Positions 17,576-25,841 of a stretch of DNA of 64,000 bases are shown one piece after another. The first letter of the stretch is position 1; each line of letters begins with the position of its first letter. The translations under genes and the position numbers were made by a program. Under the pieces are notes generated by a model, which worked only from the letters and a program-made list of their open reading frames with translations, made no database searches and was not told the origin of the DNA. This DNA is from Labilithrix sp. (GTDB taxonomy: Bacteria > Myxococcota_A > Polyangia > Polyangiales > Polyangiaceae): the NCBI GenBank assembly GCA_019637195.1, contig JAHBWA010000022.1, forward strand, positions 23,688-87,687. The letters are read 5' to 3'.

Positions 17576-18106
17576 TTACTCCGAACCGCCGCGCTCCGGT
17601 GCGTGGGCGAGCAAGAGTCGCTCGGACACGAGCCGGTCGAACACGTCGGTCTCGAAGCCGACGACGAGGTGGCTCTGCGTGCGCTCTACGACGTACAGCC
17701 GTTCGCGGACGCCGCGGCTCGCCGCGGTGCGCTCGAGATCCGCCAAGAACGGCTCGAAATCGTTGACGCCCCACTGCCGAGCCGGCACCTCGTCGAGGCC
17801 GACCAGCGTGGCGAGCGTGGCGAGCGACTCGTCCATGCCGTCGTCGTACCACGTGCACGCGTGCAGCCAAGGCCGCGGTCCGCACCAATGTCGATGGGAG
17901 ACCGGCATCGACATCGCCAGCGACTCGAGCAGGTCCATGAACTGACTCGCGGGGAAGTCGGCCTTCGGATCGAGCCAGTCGACCAGCGGCCCGCCGTCCT
18001 CCGACGCGACCATGAGCTTCTTCGCCGTGACCTTCTCGAGCATCCCGCTGGCCGCCGAAATCCACGCAGCCAACGCAAGCGGCCTCGTCGTCCGAGCCGA
18101 GCTCAT
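17576..18106 (-). CDS. Hypothetical protein (176 aa)
   Basis: An intact soluble protein starting at the ATG at 18106. It is rich in Trp, His and Asp (HRHWCGPRPWLHACTWYDDG) with a beta-rich end (ERLYVVERTQSHLVVGFETD). Its length and composition resemble small effector-associated or immunity-like orphan proteins common in this phylum, but I see no diagnostic motif and do not assign one. No toxin-like gene is adjacent. It has no signal peptide. Confidence 0.6.
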   Translation of the reverse strand: MSSARTTRPLALAAWISAASGMLEKVTAKKLMVASEDGGPLVDWLDPKADFPASQFMDLLESLAMSMPVSHRHWCGPRPWLHACTWYDDGMDESLATLATLVGLDEVPARQWGVNDFEPFLADLERTAASRGVRERLYVVERTQSHLVVGFETDVFDRLVSERLLLAHAPERGGSE

Positions 18107-18298
18107 TCTCCGTCGGAGCGGCGCTCGCGTACGTGCGGCGTCATCGTGCTCCGTGGCTGCGGCACGCAGGGCGAGGCGGGCTAGCCTGCTCTGCTCGTGA
18201 CCTCGTAAACGAGACTCTCGTCGACAGGGCGCCGTGCGCGCTGCGCCTCGACGCGACGCGAGACGCCCGCGAGGGTGCGGTCACCGCGATCGCATCCG

Positions 18299-19213
18299 CT
18301 ACGTTCGCCGCCGTGAGGGAGTCCCGGATCGCGGCGGCTCGCTGGCCTTCTCGAGCTCGCGGGCGAGCAGATCGGCGACGGCGCGTACGCGCGGGATGTC
18401 GAGCGCGCGCTTCGCGCACACGAGGTGGAGCGACCGCTTCAGATTGCCGAAGTCGACGTCGAGCTCGACGAGGCTCGACGCGGAGAATCGATGGCGCGCC
18501 CGTCCGAGGAAGATCGCGCCGATCCCGGCCTCCGCGGCCCTGAGCTGCACGAGGAAGTCGTCGGAGGCGAAGATCGGCCGGAAGCCGGGGACCAGCTTCG
18601 CGAGCTCGGGGTTCGGTGAGAGGTGATCGAGCGGCGGCGCCCAGCCGATCCACGCGATGTCGGTCAGGCGCGGACTCTTCGGGAGCGAGCGGGCGTACGC
18701 GGGTGAGCCGAAGACGCCGACGCCGTGCGCGAGCGACGCGACCGTGACGAGCTCCTTCTGCCCGCCGCTGTCCGAGATGCGGAGCGCGAGGTCGGCCTCA
18801 CGGCGGACGAGATCGACGTATTGCACCGACGACACGACGTCGAGCGTGACGTCCGGGAGCACCCCGCGGAGCCACGCGGCGAACGGCGCGACGAGCTCGA
18901 AGGCGACGCCAGGCGGCGCCGTGATGCGGACGACGCCTCGCGGAGCGCTCTCCGTTCGCGCGGCCGCGCGATCGACCTCGCCCGCCCACTCCGCCATCCG
19001 GCGCGCCGGCTCGAGCATCCGCTCCGCGAAGGGCGTCAGCGCGACCCCCTCGACGCTGCGCACGAAGAGGCGCTCGCCGAGGAGCGACTCGAGCTGCGAG
19101 AGTCGCCGGCTCGCGGTCGGCTGCGTGATCTGCAGGCGCCGCGCCGCCGCCGTCACGCTGCGCGCCTCGGCGATCGCGAGGAACAGCTGGACCTCTTCCC
19201 AGGGGACATTCAC
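18299..19213 (-). CDS. LysR-family transcriptional regulator
   Basis: A 304-residue LysR protein. The N-terminal winged helix (VQLFLAIAEARSVTAAARRL, ITQPTASRRLSQLESLLGER) is followed by the substrate-binding domain starting near residue 92 (GVVRITAPPGVAFELVAPFA). The start is a GTG at 19213. It is divergent from the metallo-beta-lactamase-fold lipoprotein gene at 19281, and a perfect palindrome lies 5 bases from its start, so it probably controls that gene and itself. Confidence 0.88.
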   Translation of the reverse strand: MNVPWEEVQLFLAIAEARSVTAAARRLQITQPTASRRLSQLESLLGERLFVRSVEGVALTPFAERMLEPARRMAEWAGEVDRAAARTESAPRGVVRITAPPGVAFELVAPFAAWLRGVLPDVTLDVVSSVQYVDLVRREADLALRISDSGGQKELVTVASLAHGVGVFGSPAYARSLPKSPRLTDIAWIGWAPPLDHLSPNPELAKLVPGFRPIFASDDFLVQLRAAEAGIGAIFLGRARHRFSASSLVELDVDFGNLKRSLHLVCAKRALDIPRVRAVADLLARELEKASEPPRSGTPSRRRT

Positions 19214-19217
19214 ACGT

Positions 19218-19231
19218 GCATGGTACCATGC
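19218..19231. promoter_or_regulatory. Perfect 14-bp palindrome between LysR and metallo-hydrolase genes
   Basis: GCATGGTACCATGC is a perfect inverted repeat directly upstream of the LysR start and 50 bp upstream of the divergent gene. Its position fits a LysR autoregulatory site, although it lacks the usual T-N11-A spacing. Confidence 0.55.
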
Positions 19232-19280
19232 CCACTACGTCAGTTTTCATGCGCTGGAGCATGGCTCACCTTTCAGGGCC

Positions 19281-20264
19281 ATGAAGACCTCCACGAAGAA
19301 GACCGCTCGGAGCGTCGTGCTCGCGCTCGCCGGTGGCGTGGTCGCGACCTCGGTCGCGATCGGCGCAATCGGCTGCAGCGCGACCTCCCATCCCCACGCG
19401 CCGGCGAGCCTCGGGGCGGCCGCGGCGACCGCGTCGCTCGAGGCGCTCGTCGACGAGCCGGGGCCGCTGACGGTGGAGACGGTGATCGGGGCCGACTGGC
19501 AGGTGCCGCTCTCGGGGCTCCTGAACCTCGATCACCCCAAGGCGAAGAGCGCGAAGCTCACCGATCGAGACGAGCCGATCCACGTCGCGTTCCACGCGGT
19601 CACCCATCCCACGCGCGGGACGTTCCTCGTCGACACCGGGGTGGAGCGCGCGCTCTTCGACGCCCCGGACGAGGCGGTGATCCGCGGGCTCGCCGCGCGC
19701 GTCGCCCACGTCGACAAGATGAAGCGGCGCACGGACACGAAGACGTGGATCGAGCGCCAGCGGCGCGCGCCTTCCGGCGTGTTCCTCACTCATCTCCACG
19801 TCGATCACGTCTCGGGAATGCGCGACGTGCCGGCGGGCACCCCGGTCTTCGTCGGGCCGGGCGAGAGCAGCGCGCGAAGCTTCGAGAACCTCTTCGTCGC
19901 CCCGATCGTCGATCGAGCGCTCGAGAACAAGCCTCCGCTCGCGGTGTGGCGCTTCTCCGCCGATCCCGACGGCGTGTTCGACGGCGTCGTCGACGTCTTC
20001 GGCGACGGATCGTTCTGGGCGATCCTCGTGCCCGGGCACACCCGCGGGAGCACCGCCTACCTCGCCCGCACGAAGACAGGCGCGATCCTCTTCACCGGCG
20101 ACGCGTGCCACACCGCCTGGGGCTGGGAGCACGGCGTGGAGCCGGGCGACTTCTCCGCCGACAAGCGGCGGAGCGCCGACAGCCTCGAGCGCCTCCGCCG
20201 CTTCTCGGCCCGCCACCCGACGATGGAGGTCCGCGTCGGACACCAGGAGCGTCCGCGGGGATGA
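19281..20264 (+). CDS. Metallo-beta-lactamase-fold hydrolase, lipoprotein
   Basis: The ATG at 19281 gives a 327-residue protein with a lipobox (VAIGAIGC, Cys32). The metal-binding motif HLHVDH is at 171-176, the next ligand is in PGHTRGST (H253), and TGDACH at 272-277 supplies the bridging Asp. This is the metallo-beta-lactamase/glyoxalase II/AHL-lactonase fold. A long N-terminal extension precedes it. The substrate is not predictable; lactonase-like enzymes share this layout. The divergent LysR gene is the likely regulator. A longer frame is open upstream but overlaps the LysR gene. Confidence 0.85.
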   Translation: MKTSTKKTARSVVLALAGGVVATSVAIGAIGCSATSHPHAPASLGAAAATASLEALVDEPGPLTVETVIGADWQVPLSGLLNLDHPKAKSAKLTDRDEPIHVAFHAVTHPTRGTFLVDTGVERALFDAPDEAVIRGLAARVAHVDKMKRRTDTKTWIERQRRAPSGVFLTHLHVDHVSGMRDVPAGTPVFVGPGESSARSFENLFVAPIVDRALENKPPLAVWRFSADPDGVFDGVVDVFGDGSFWAILVPGHTRGSTAYLARTKTGAILFTGDACHTAWGWEHGVEPGDFSADKRRSADSLERLRRFSARHPTMEVRVGHQERPRG

Positions 20265-20327
20265 TCGCCGTCGATGCGCCGATGGGGCGAAGAGCAGACC
20301 GTACCCGCGCTCGCCGGAGCGCGGGGA

Positions 20328-21191
20328 TCAGCCGCCGAGACGAGCCGCCTGCGCGAGCTCGCTCATCTTGGTGAACTGGCCGAGCTGGAAGCGCCGGTGA
20401 AACTCCATGATCTCGATCGGTGAGCCTGCCACGAACGGACCGTGCTGCATCAGCGCCTCGCCGATCGGCTCGCCGGCGTAGAGCACGAGGCGCCCGCCGC
20501 CGTCGCCCGACGTGAAGGTGAGCTCCGTCTCGTTGCCGGGAGCGAGCCAACCGACTTCGCCCTTCGCGACGGTGTCCTGCCCGACCCGAACGCTTCCCTC
20601 GATCACGTAGAAGAAGCCGTTGTACGAGCCCGGAAGCTCCTGGGTGAACGAGGCGCCCGCCTCCAGGCTCAGCTCGAGCAGCGTCACCGGCACGTGGTTC
20701 AGCGTCGGCGACCGGAGCGCGCCCGAGCTACCGCTGTACAGCCGGCCGAGGGCGCCCGGCGCTTCGATCCGCGGTGCGTTCGCCTTCCGCACGATCTCGA
20801 AGCGCGGCGGAGCATCACGGTCCTTCGCCGAGAGACCGATCCAGAGCTGGAGGACGCGGGAGCGGCCGGACGCTTCGACCGACTCGTTGTGGATGATGCC
20901 GCGCCCGGCCGTCATCCAGATCACGTCGCCCGCAGAGAGCTCGCCTTCGTCGCGATCGACGAGCGAGCCTTCGAGGACGAGCGTCACCGTCTCGAGACCG
21001 GCATGCGGATGCGCTCCTCCGATGTGGCGGCGCCGCGGGATGTCCAGCCGATCATCCATCAAGAGGACGAACGGATCGCTCTTCGAGAGCGCGACCGGGC
21101 GAAGCACCTCGACGGCCGTGTGCCCTTCTCCGATGAAGCCCGGCGCGGGCGGCGGCGTGATGTCCTTGCGAACGATGGTGCGTCGGCTCAT
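20328..21191 (-). CDS. Pirin-family protein
   Basis: A bicupin protein of about 287 residues with the pirin N-terminal signature: HIGGAHPHAGLETVTLVLEG includes the His residues that bind Fe in pirins, and GDVIWMTAGRGIIHNESVE follows. The C-terminal pirin domain includes GFFYVIEGSVRVG. Bacterial pirins can act as quercetinase-like dioxygenases or redox-responsive cofactors. The ATG at 21191 is preferred over the one at 21200. It is divergent from an HxlR regulator, an arrangement often seen for stress-induced pirins. Confidence 0.9.
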   Translation of the reverse strand: MSRRTIVRKDITPPPAPGFIGEGHTAVEVLRPVALSKSDPFVLLMDDRLDIPRRRHIGGAHPHAGLETVTLVLEGSLVDRDEGELSAGDVIWMTAGRGIIHNESVEASGRSRVLQLWIGLSAKDRDAPPRFEIVRKANAPRIEAPGALGRLYSGSSGALRSPTLNHVPVTLLELSLEAGASFTQELPGSYNGFFYVIEGSVRVGQDTVAKGEVGWLAPGNETELTFTSGDGGGRLVLYAGEPIGEALMQHGPFVAGSPIEIMEFHRRFQLGQFTKMSELAQAARLGG

Positions 21192-21201
21192 GGACAGCAT
21201 C

Positions 21202-21238
21202 GTTGAACTTCAACTATCCCACGTCAAGTAGCTATCCC
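21202..21238. promoter_or_regulatory. Palindrome and repeats in the pirin/HxlR intergenic region
   Basis: GTTGAA-C-TTCAAC (21202-21214) is a perfect 6-bp-arm palindrome. It is followed by two direct copies of CTATCCC (21214-21220 and 21232-21238). The region is the only spacer between the divergent pirin and HxlR genes, so it probably holds the HxlR operator. Confidence 0.5.
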
Positions 21239-21269
21239 TTGGAAAGCAGATCGTCTACGCTACCTCCTG

Positions 21270-21635
21270 GTGATCAAGACGACCGTCGACTCGCAATGCC
21301 AGGCGTTCCGCCTCGCGATGGATGTCCTGAGCCTCCCCTGGGCGGCGCTCGTCCTCAATGTCCTCCAAGCAGGACCGTTGCGCTTCAACGAGCTCTCCGC
21401 GGCAGCGCATGGCCCCGGCGACAAGGTCCTCTCGCAGCGGCTGAAGGATCTCGAGGAGCGGGCGCTGCTCGTTCGCCGCGTCGAGCCCGGCCCGCCGCTA
21501 CGCGTCGCCTACGAGCTCACCGAGCGAGGCCGCTCCTTCAACGAGGTCGCCTGCGCGATCGAACGCTGGGGCCGCGGCCTCGTGAGCCGGAAGCCTAAGG
21601 CGAGCGCGACCGCAAAGCGGGCGCGGAGGACCTGA
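21270..21635 (+). CDS. HxlR-family (winged helix) regulator
   Basis: The 121-residue protein matches HxlR/DUF24 regulators: SLPWAALVLNVLQAGPLRFN corresponds to the usual KW-x-LLIL-L-x-G-x-RRF opening helices. KVLSQRLKDLEERALLVRRV is the recognition helix and wing, and YELTERGRSF is the family C-terminal signature. The start is a GTG at 21270. It is divergent from pirin and probably represses it in response to reactive electrophiles or quinones, as characterised HxlR proteins do. It lacks extra domains. Confidence 0.88.
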   Translation: MIKTTVDSQCQAFRLAMDVLSLPWAALVLNVLQAGPLRFNELSAAAHGPGDKVLSQRLKDLEERALLVRRVEPGPPLRVAYELTERGRSFNEVACAIERWGRGLVSRKPKASATAKRARRT

Positions 21636-21654
21636 ACGCGCTCGCCGTCGACGC

Positions 21655-21903
21655 TCAGCCGCGCAACCGCACGCACGCCTCGACGTAGTCGATCGCCTCG
21701 GCGACGGTCCGAATGTTCGCCACGTCTTCGACGGCGATGTCGACCTCGAACTCCGTCTCGAATGCGAGCGTGAGCTCGATCAGGCTCAGCGAATCCGCGC
21801 CGAGGTCGTCGGTGAAGGAGGCCGCCGGCGTGACCTGCTCCGCCGAGACACCGAGCTTCTCGCGAATCACGGCCATGATCTGGGAGCGAAGGTCGGTGCT
21901 CAT
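21655..21903 (-). CDS. Acyl carrier protein
   Basis: An 82-residue acyl carrier protein starting at the ATG at 21903. It has the phosphopantetheine attachment site in DDLGADSLSLIEL (Ser38) and the acidic helix II typical of the family. No fatty-acid or polyketide genes are nearby, so it is an orphan ACP. It could serve a specialised acyltransferase or PKS elsewhere. The frame is open upstream to 21975, but the added residues are not ACP-like. Confidence 0.9.
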   Translation of the reverse strand: MSTDLRSQIMAVIREKLGVSAEQVTPAASFTDDLGADSLSLIELTLAFETEFEVDIAVEDVANIRTVAEAIDYVEACVRLRG

Positions 21904-21972
21904 ACGCCTCCCTCTACCGTAGCAACGGATCGCGCGTCCGACGAGCACGGGATCCACCAACGACCAGTCGCC

Positions 21973-22105
21973 CATGGCGCGAGCGCGTAGGTCGAGGCGC
22001 TCGATCCTCTCGGCGCTCGAGGCCCCCCGAGGGCGCAGGGGACGGCGTCGTCCATGGCGCGGGACGTAGGTCGAGACGCCCCATCCTCTCTGCTCTGCGC
22101 CTCGG
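21973..22105. repeat. Imperfect direct repeat, period about 80 bp
   Basis: A block beginning CATGGCGCGAGCGCGTAGG at 21973 recurs as CATGGCGCGGGACGTAGG at 22053. Both continue with GGTCGAG, then ATCCTCTC and a GC-rich end. About 45 bases are shared with a few differences. It is noncoding, between the ACP and transporter genes. Confidence 0.6.
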
Positions 22106-22222
22106 GCCCGCGGCGTCTCGTCCGCCGTCCTGCGAGGGCATCGAAGAGACCCCGGGAGCGCGTCAGCCTCTGCCTTGCTTTCCGCTCCCCTCCCCGCGCG
22201 ATCCCGAAGTAGTGTCCCCGCC

Positions 22223-23101
22223 GTGAGCGAGAGGCAGCGCGGCGTCCTGATGGCGGTCGCGGCATACTGCTCGTGGGGCTTTCTCCCTCTCTATTGGCCG
22301 CTCCTCCTCCCCGCTCGCGCGACGGAGATCCTCGCGCATCGGATCGCGTGGTCGCTCGCGTTCCTCGTCTTGCTGCTCGCGCGCTCCGGCGGCTTCGCTC
22401 GGATCCGCGCCGTGGGCGCGCGGCGCCTTCGCCTGCTCGCGGCGGCGTCGTGCTTCATCGGTGCCAACTGGGGCCTCTACATCTGGGCCGTCAACCATCA
22501 CCACGTCGTCGAGACGGCGCTCGGCTACTTCATCAGCCCGCTCGTGACGTTCATGCTCGGCGTCGTCGTCCTGCGCGAGCGCCTCCGCCGGGCGCAGTGG
22601 GTGGCGCTCGGGCTCGCCGCGCTCGCGGTCGTGATCCTGACCGTCGACTACGGTCGCGCGCCGTGGATCGCGCTCGCCCTCGCGACGAGCTTCGGGGTCT
22701 ACGGGCTCCTCAAGAAGAGAGCCGGCGTCGGCGCGGTGGAGAGCCTCGCGATCGAGACCTCGCTGTTGGCTCTCCCGGCGCTCGCGTATCTCGTGCTGCT
22801 CGAGGCCCGCGGCCAGGCGACGTTCGGTCACGGCTCGTGGACGACCAGCGCGCTCCTCGTGTCCACCGGCGTCGTCACCGCGACGCCGCTCCTCGCCTTC
22901 GCCGGCGCCGCGAACCGGATGCCGCTCAGCGCCCTCGGCCCGCTCCAGTACATCTCGCCGACCCTGCAGTTCGTCTGCGGCGTCTTCGTCTTCCACGAGG
23001 CGATGCCGGTGTCCCGCTGGGTGGGCTTCCTCCTCGTCTGGCTCGCGCTCGCGCTGTTCCTCGTCGAGGGGATGGCCCGCGCGCGGTCGACGGCGCGCTG
23101 A
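22223..23101 (+). CDS. RarD-like EamA-family transporter
   Basis: A 292-residue drug/metabolite transporter with ten predicted helices. The N-terminal RGVLMAVAAYCSWGFLPLYW and later RIAWSLAFLVLLL and GALGPLQYISPTLQF-type motifs match the RarD branch. The GTG at 22223 gives a short cytoplasmic N-terminus; the frame is open 16 codons further upstream without a better start. RarD proteins are annotated as chloramphenicol-sensitivity transporters, but the real substrates are mostly unknown. It is not clearly in an operon. Confidence 0.9.
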   Translation: MSERQRGVLMAVAAYCSWGFLPLYWPLLLPARATEILAHRIAWSLAFLVLLLARSGGFARIRAVGARRLRLLAAASCFIGANWGLYIWAVNHHHVVETALGYFISPLVTFMLGVVVLRERLRRAQWVALGLAALAVVILTVDYGRAPWIALALATSFGVYGLLKKRAGVGAVESLAIETSLLALPALAYLVLLEARGQATFGHGSWTTSALLVSTGVVTATPLLAFAGAANRMPLSALGPLQYISPTLQFVCGVFVFHEAMPVSRWVGFLLVWLALALFLVEGMARARSTAR

Positions 23102-23105
23102 GCGA

Positions 23106-23492
23106 TCAGGAGAGCGGGCAGAAGAGGCTGACGTGCGCGCCGTCCGGATCCTCGACGATCGCGTAGCGCTGGCCCCAGAACGCGTCCCACGGCGCCTTGA
23201 CGCCCTTGTGCCCGGCGGCCACGATCGCCGCGTAAGTGTCGTCGACGTGCTTCGGCGACTCGCAAAGGAACGCGAGGCCGAGGCGCTGCCCCTGCGGCGC
23301 GACCCAGTCCGGGGTGAGATCCTTGTCCAGCGACGCCGCGTTCAGGGAGATGCGGTAGCCGTTCACCTTGCACTCCACGTAGGGCTCGCCCGCGGCGACC
23401 TCGGGGAAGTCGAGGCCGAGCATGCGGTAGAAGCGGGCGGCGGCGGGGAGGTCGGCGACGACGAGGCCGACCATGTCGGGGACGATCTTCAT
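23106..23492 (-). CDS. VOC/glyoxalase-family protein
   Basis: A 128-residue protein with the paired beta-alpha-beta-beta-beta units of vicinal-oxygen-chelate proteins. The N-terminus VPDMVGLVVADLPAAARFYR and the C-terminus YAIVEDPDGAHVSLF are characteristic. The expected metal-binding His and Glu positions are only partly conserved, so it may be a binding or resistance protein instead of an enzyme. It converges with the RarD-like gene, whose stop lies 4 bases away. An AraC remnant starts just beyond its start codon. Confidence 0.85.
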   Translation of the reverse strand: MKIVPDMVGLVVADLPAAARFYRMLGLDFPEVAAGEPYVECKVNGYRISLNAASLDKDLTPDWVAPQGQRLGLAFLCESPKHVDDTYAAIVAAGHKGVKAPWDAFWGQRYAIVEDPDGAHVSLFCPLS

Positions 23493-23501
23493 GCGGGATT
23501 C

Positions 23502-23660
23502 TTACTCCCCGACGGCGTCGCTCGTCTTGAACGAATCGGACCTCTCACGGGCGAGGGGCGACGGAGCGACGCCGGCGAGGTCGCTCGCGTCCCGCGTGAA
23601 GCGCGCCTGGTCCGCGTAGCCGAACGCCGCGGCGATCGACCGCGGACGGCGCTCCGGTGC
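23502..23660 (-). pseudogene. Remnant of an AraC-family regulator (C-terminal helix-turn-helix)
   Basis: Minus-strand translation ending at the TAA at 23502-23504 reads RSIAAAFGYADQARFTRDAS followed by DLAGVAPSPLARE. This is the second helix-turn-helix of AraC proteins (usual form IAAAAGYADQSHLTRxFRxxxGxTPSxL). Only about 50 residues survive; upstream homology stops near RRPR, and the histidine kinase gene ends 30 bases further on. It therefore has no start and no first helix-turn-helix. Confidence 0.7.
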
Positions 23661-23690
23661 CGGCGAGGCATCGTGCCCGGTGCCCGACGA

Positions 23691-24785
23691 TCAGCCGACG
23701 GGCAACACCACGTGGAAGACGCTGCCACGGCCCAGTACGCTATCGACCCAGATACGTCCATCGTGCGCGTCGACGACGGCGCGGCAGATGTAGAGGCCCA
23801 GACCATGTCCGCCGCTCGCCTGATTCGGCAGCTGATGGAACCGCTCGAAGATCGCGCTCCGCTCGCTCTCAGCGATTCCGGGCCCGGTGTCTCGCACCGA
23901 AAGCTGAAGCTCGTCGTCGTCGCGGTGAGCCTCTACTTCGACGTGTCCCCCGGTCAGCGTGAACTTGATGGCGTTGGCGAGGAGGTTCGCGAGGACTTGA
24001 TAGGTCCTGTCGCTGTCGAGCAAGACGGTCTCGGAGCCGACGTTGCTGTTCACGTCGAGCGAGATGCTCTTGGCGTGTGCCACCGGGGTGAAGGCGTCGC
24101 GGACATCCTCGAGAAGGAGATTCAGGTCGCTGGGCTTCTTGTCGATGGAGAGTCGACCGTAGCCGATACGCGCGACATCGAGCAGGTCGGTCACCAGGCG
24201 CAGCATCCGGTATGACGCCCGAGAGATGCGGCGCGCCTCCCTATCGTCGAAAGCGGAATCGCCGCCCTCGATTCCCGCGCGGCACACCAGCGTCTCGGCG
24301 CTCATGCTGACGATACCGATGAGATTGCGAAGCTCGTGACTGATCGAGGCCAAGGCGTCGTCTCGGGCATCGACCTGCTCATCGGCGCGCTCCCGCTCCA
24401 CTCGAAGGTCCTCGTTCGTTTGCTCACGTTCGGCGGACAGGAGCTCGGCAATCGCGCGCCGCCGCGCCGATCGCTCGGCCTCGAGCTTGGCGTCGGCGAC
24501 CGCTCGCTCGTGCTCCAACGCCTCGTCGTGGAGCCGACGCTCCGCTTCTAGCTTGGCGCGATCGTGCGGAGGGAGCGTGCTCGCGATCCCGGCGTCCGTC
24601 TGCGCTCGGGCGCGATGTCGAGCTTGTTCATTGGCGGCGCGCGATCGGGCCACATCGGAGTCGACCCTGGCCTCTACCTGCCGCTTGTGATGCTCGAGCA
24701 CTCGATCTGCGGCGCCCCTCTCTCCGGCGAGGCTCTGATCGGTGAGCGCTCTCTCCGGCTTTTCGCTGTCGGTCTCCATTCCCAT
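23691..24785 (-). CDS. Soluble histidine kinase with N-terminal coiled coil
   Basis: The 364-residue protein has no membrane segment. Residues about 15-140 are a charged, heptad-rich coiled coil (LEAERRLHDEALEHERAV). The dimerisation/phosphoacceptor H-box follows (ASISHELRNLIGIVSMSAET), then the N-box (LANLLANAIKFT), G1 (VRDTGPGIAE), F-box (IFERFHQL) and G2 (HGLGLYICRAVVD). All motifs are intact. It is an orphan with no adjacent response regulator. The sensor part appears to be the coiled coil alone, so it may receive signals through protein partners. Confidence 0.9.
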   Translation of the reverse strand: MGMETDSEKPERALTDQSLAGERGAADRVLEHHKRQVEARVDSDVARSRAANEQARHRARAQTDAGIASTLPPHDRAKLEAERRLHDEALEHERAVADAKLEAERSARRRAIAELLSAEREQTNEDLRVERERADEQVDARDDALASISHELRNLIGIVSMSAETLVCRAGIEGGDSAFDDREARRISRASYRMLRLVTDLLDVARIGYGRLSIDKKPSDLNLLLEDVRDAFTPVAHAKSISLDVNSNVGSETVLLDSDRTYQVLANLLANAIKFTLTGGHVEVEAHRDDDELQLSVRDTGPGIAESERSAIFERFHQLPNQASGGHGLGLYICRAVVDAHDGRIWVDSVLGRGSVFHVVLPVG

Positions 24786-24918
24786 GTCACTCGTCTAGCA
24801 ACACGGTCGACGCGAATCATGCTCGGCCGTGCGACCCACGCCAGAAGCCTGGTCGGCAGCGCCTACATCGCGATTCGTCGTCCCGAAGCGCATCGTAAGT
24901 CGGTACGCTTCAAACACC

Positions 24919-25275
24919 ATGAGCGCTCACGAGATCCGCATCGTCGCGCTCGTTGTCTTCGTGTGGCTCGCGTGCGCGGCGTGCGAGCGCAAGAGAGACG
25001 CTGGCCCGACGTCGACGGTGCCCCTCGCGCTCGACACGAGTTGCTCCGTCGATGAAGACTGCGTCCCCGCGCCGAGCTGCTGCCCTATGCCGTGCACCGG
25101 CCACGTCATCAATCGAAAGGACGCCGCGCGCGCGAGCGACGAGCTCGAGAGGACATGCACGCCCGAGCAATGCGGCGGCGTCCGCGCGGGCGCCTGCCGG
25201 ACGCACGCCTATCTTTGCGTCCAGAGGACCTGCAAGCTCGTGTACTCGGACGAGCCCGACTACCACGCTCGCTGA
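24919..25275 (+). CDS. Small cysteine-rich lipoprotein
   Basis: The ATG at 24919 gives a 118-residue protein with a lipoprotein signal (VVFVWLACAAC). The mature part has eleven or so cysteines (CSVDEDCVPAPSCCPMPC, CTPEQCGG, CVQRTCKLVY), which probably form disulfides in the periplasm. A similar CSxDxDCxP pattern is common in small secreted Myxococcota proteins. The frame is open upstream to 24829 without a better signal sequence. Function unknown. Confidence 0.75.
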   Translation: MSAHEIRIVALVVFVWLACAACERKRDAGPTSTVPLALDTSCSVDEDCVPAPSCCPMPCTGHVINRKDAARASDELERTCTPEQCGGVRAGACRTHAYLCVQRTCKLVYSDEPDYHAR

Positions 25276-25298
25276 CGCGTCGGATCTACCGCGCGGAT

Positions 25299-25841
25299 TC
25301 ATCGGCCTCCGTCCGCTTGCTCGGCTCCGTCCGCTGCGCCGGCGTCCACCTCGGGCTTAGCCAGGCCGCCGTCGGGCGCAGCGGGAGGGAATGGCGGGAG
25401 CTCGAGCACGACGCGAAGGAAGTAGTCCGTGCACGTGTCGTTCTTGACGGCGATGCCGTTCGGACGTTGTGCGAAGAACACCACCGGACTGCCGGCGCCG
25501 CTGGTGAACTCCCCACCCTGCCTGTTCGGAGCGGGGCTTGCGCTAATGAAGGCATGAGGCAAGAGCGGTGTACGACCGCTCAGCGCAGGGATGTTGAAGG
25601 AATAGACGCGCTGTCGAGGGAACCAGAGCCAGTCGCCGTCGCTCGGGCTCGACTCCCACGTGTTCTCGGTCACCAACTGCCCCTCCCCCGGCTCGTCGCC
25701 GAACGTCTCGGTGGCCCCCTCGCAATTGCGACCGTAGCAGCCGGGGATGAGAAGTATCCCTCCGCTCAGCCCGAGCCAGAGCACGACGAAAGCGACAGCG
25801 CCGCTGCGGTAGCTCGGACGTGCGCACGACAAGGCGCTCAT
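25299..25841 (-). CDS. Hypothetical lipoprotein (180 aa)
   Basis: The ATG at 25841 gives a signal with a long hydrophobic stretch (VAFVVLWLGLSGGILLIPGC) ending in a lipobox-like IPGC. The mature region begins YGRNCEGATETFGDEPGEGQ and has a beta-rich middle (GDWLWFPRQRVYSFNIPAL) and an Ala/Asp-rich C-terminus. It converges with the small cysteine-rich lipoprotein gene. I do not recognise the family. Confidence 0.65.
   Translation of the reverse strand: MSALSCARPSYRSGAVAFVVLWLGLSGGILLIPGCYGRNCEGATETFGDEPGEGQLVTENTWESSPSDGDWLWFPRQRVYSFNIPALSGRTPLLPHAFISASPAPNRQGGEFTSGAGSPVVFFAQRPNGIAVKNDTCTDYFLRVVLELPPFPPAAPDGGLAKPEVDAGAADGAEQADGGR

Noticed and set aside
18657..19280. N-terminal extension of the metallo-hydrolase frame
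   Set aside because: It overlaps the LysR gene and lacks homology; the lipoprotein signal at 19281 is the natural start.
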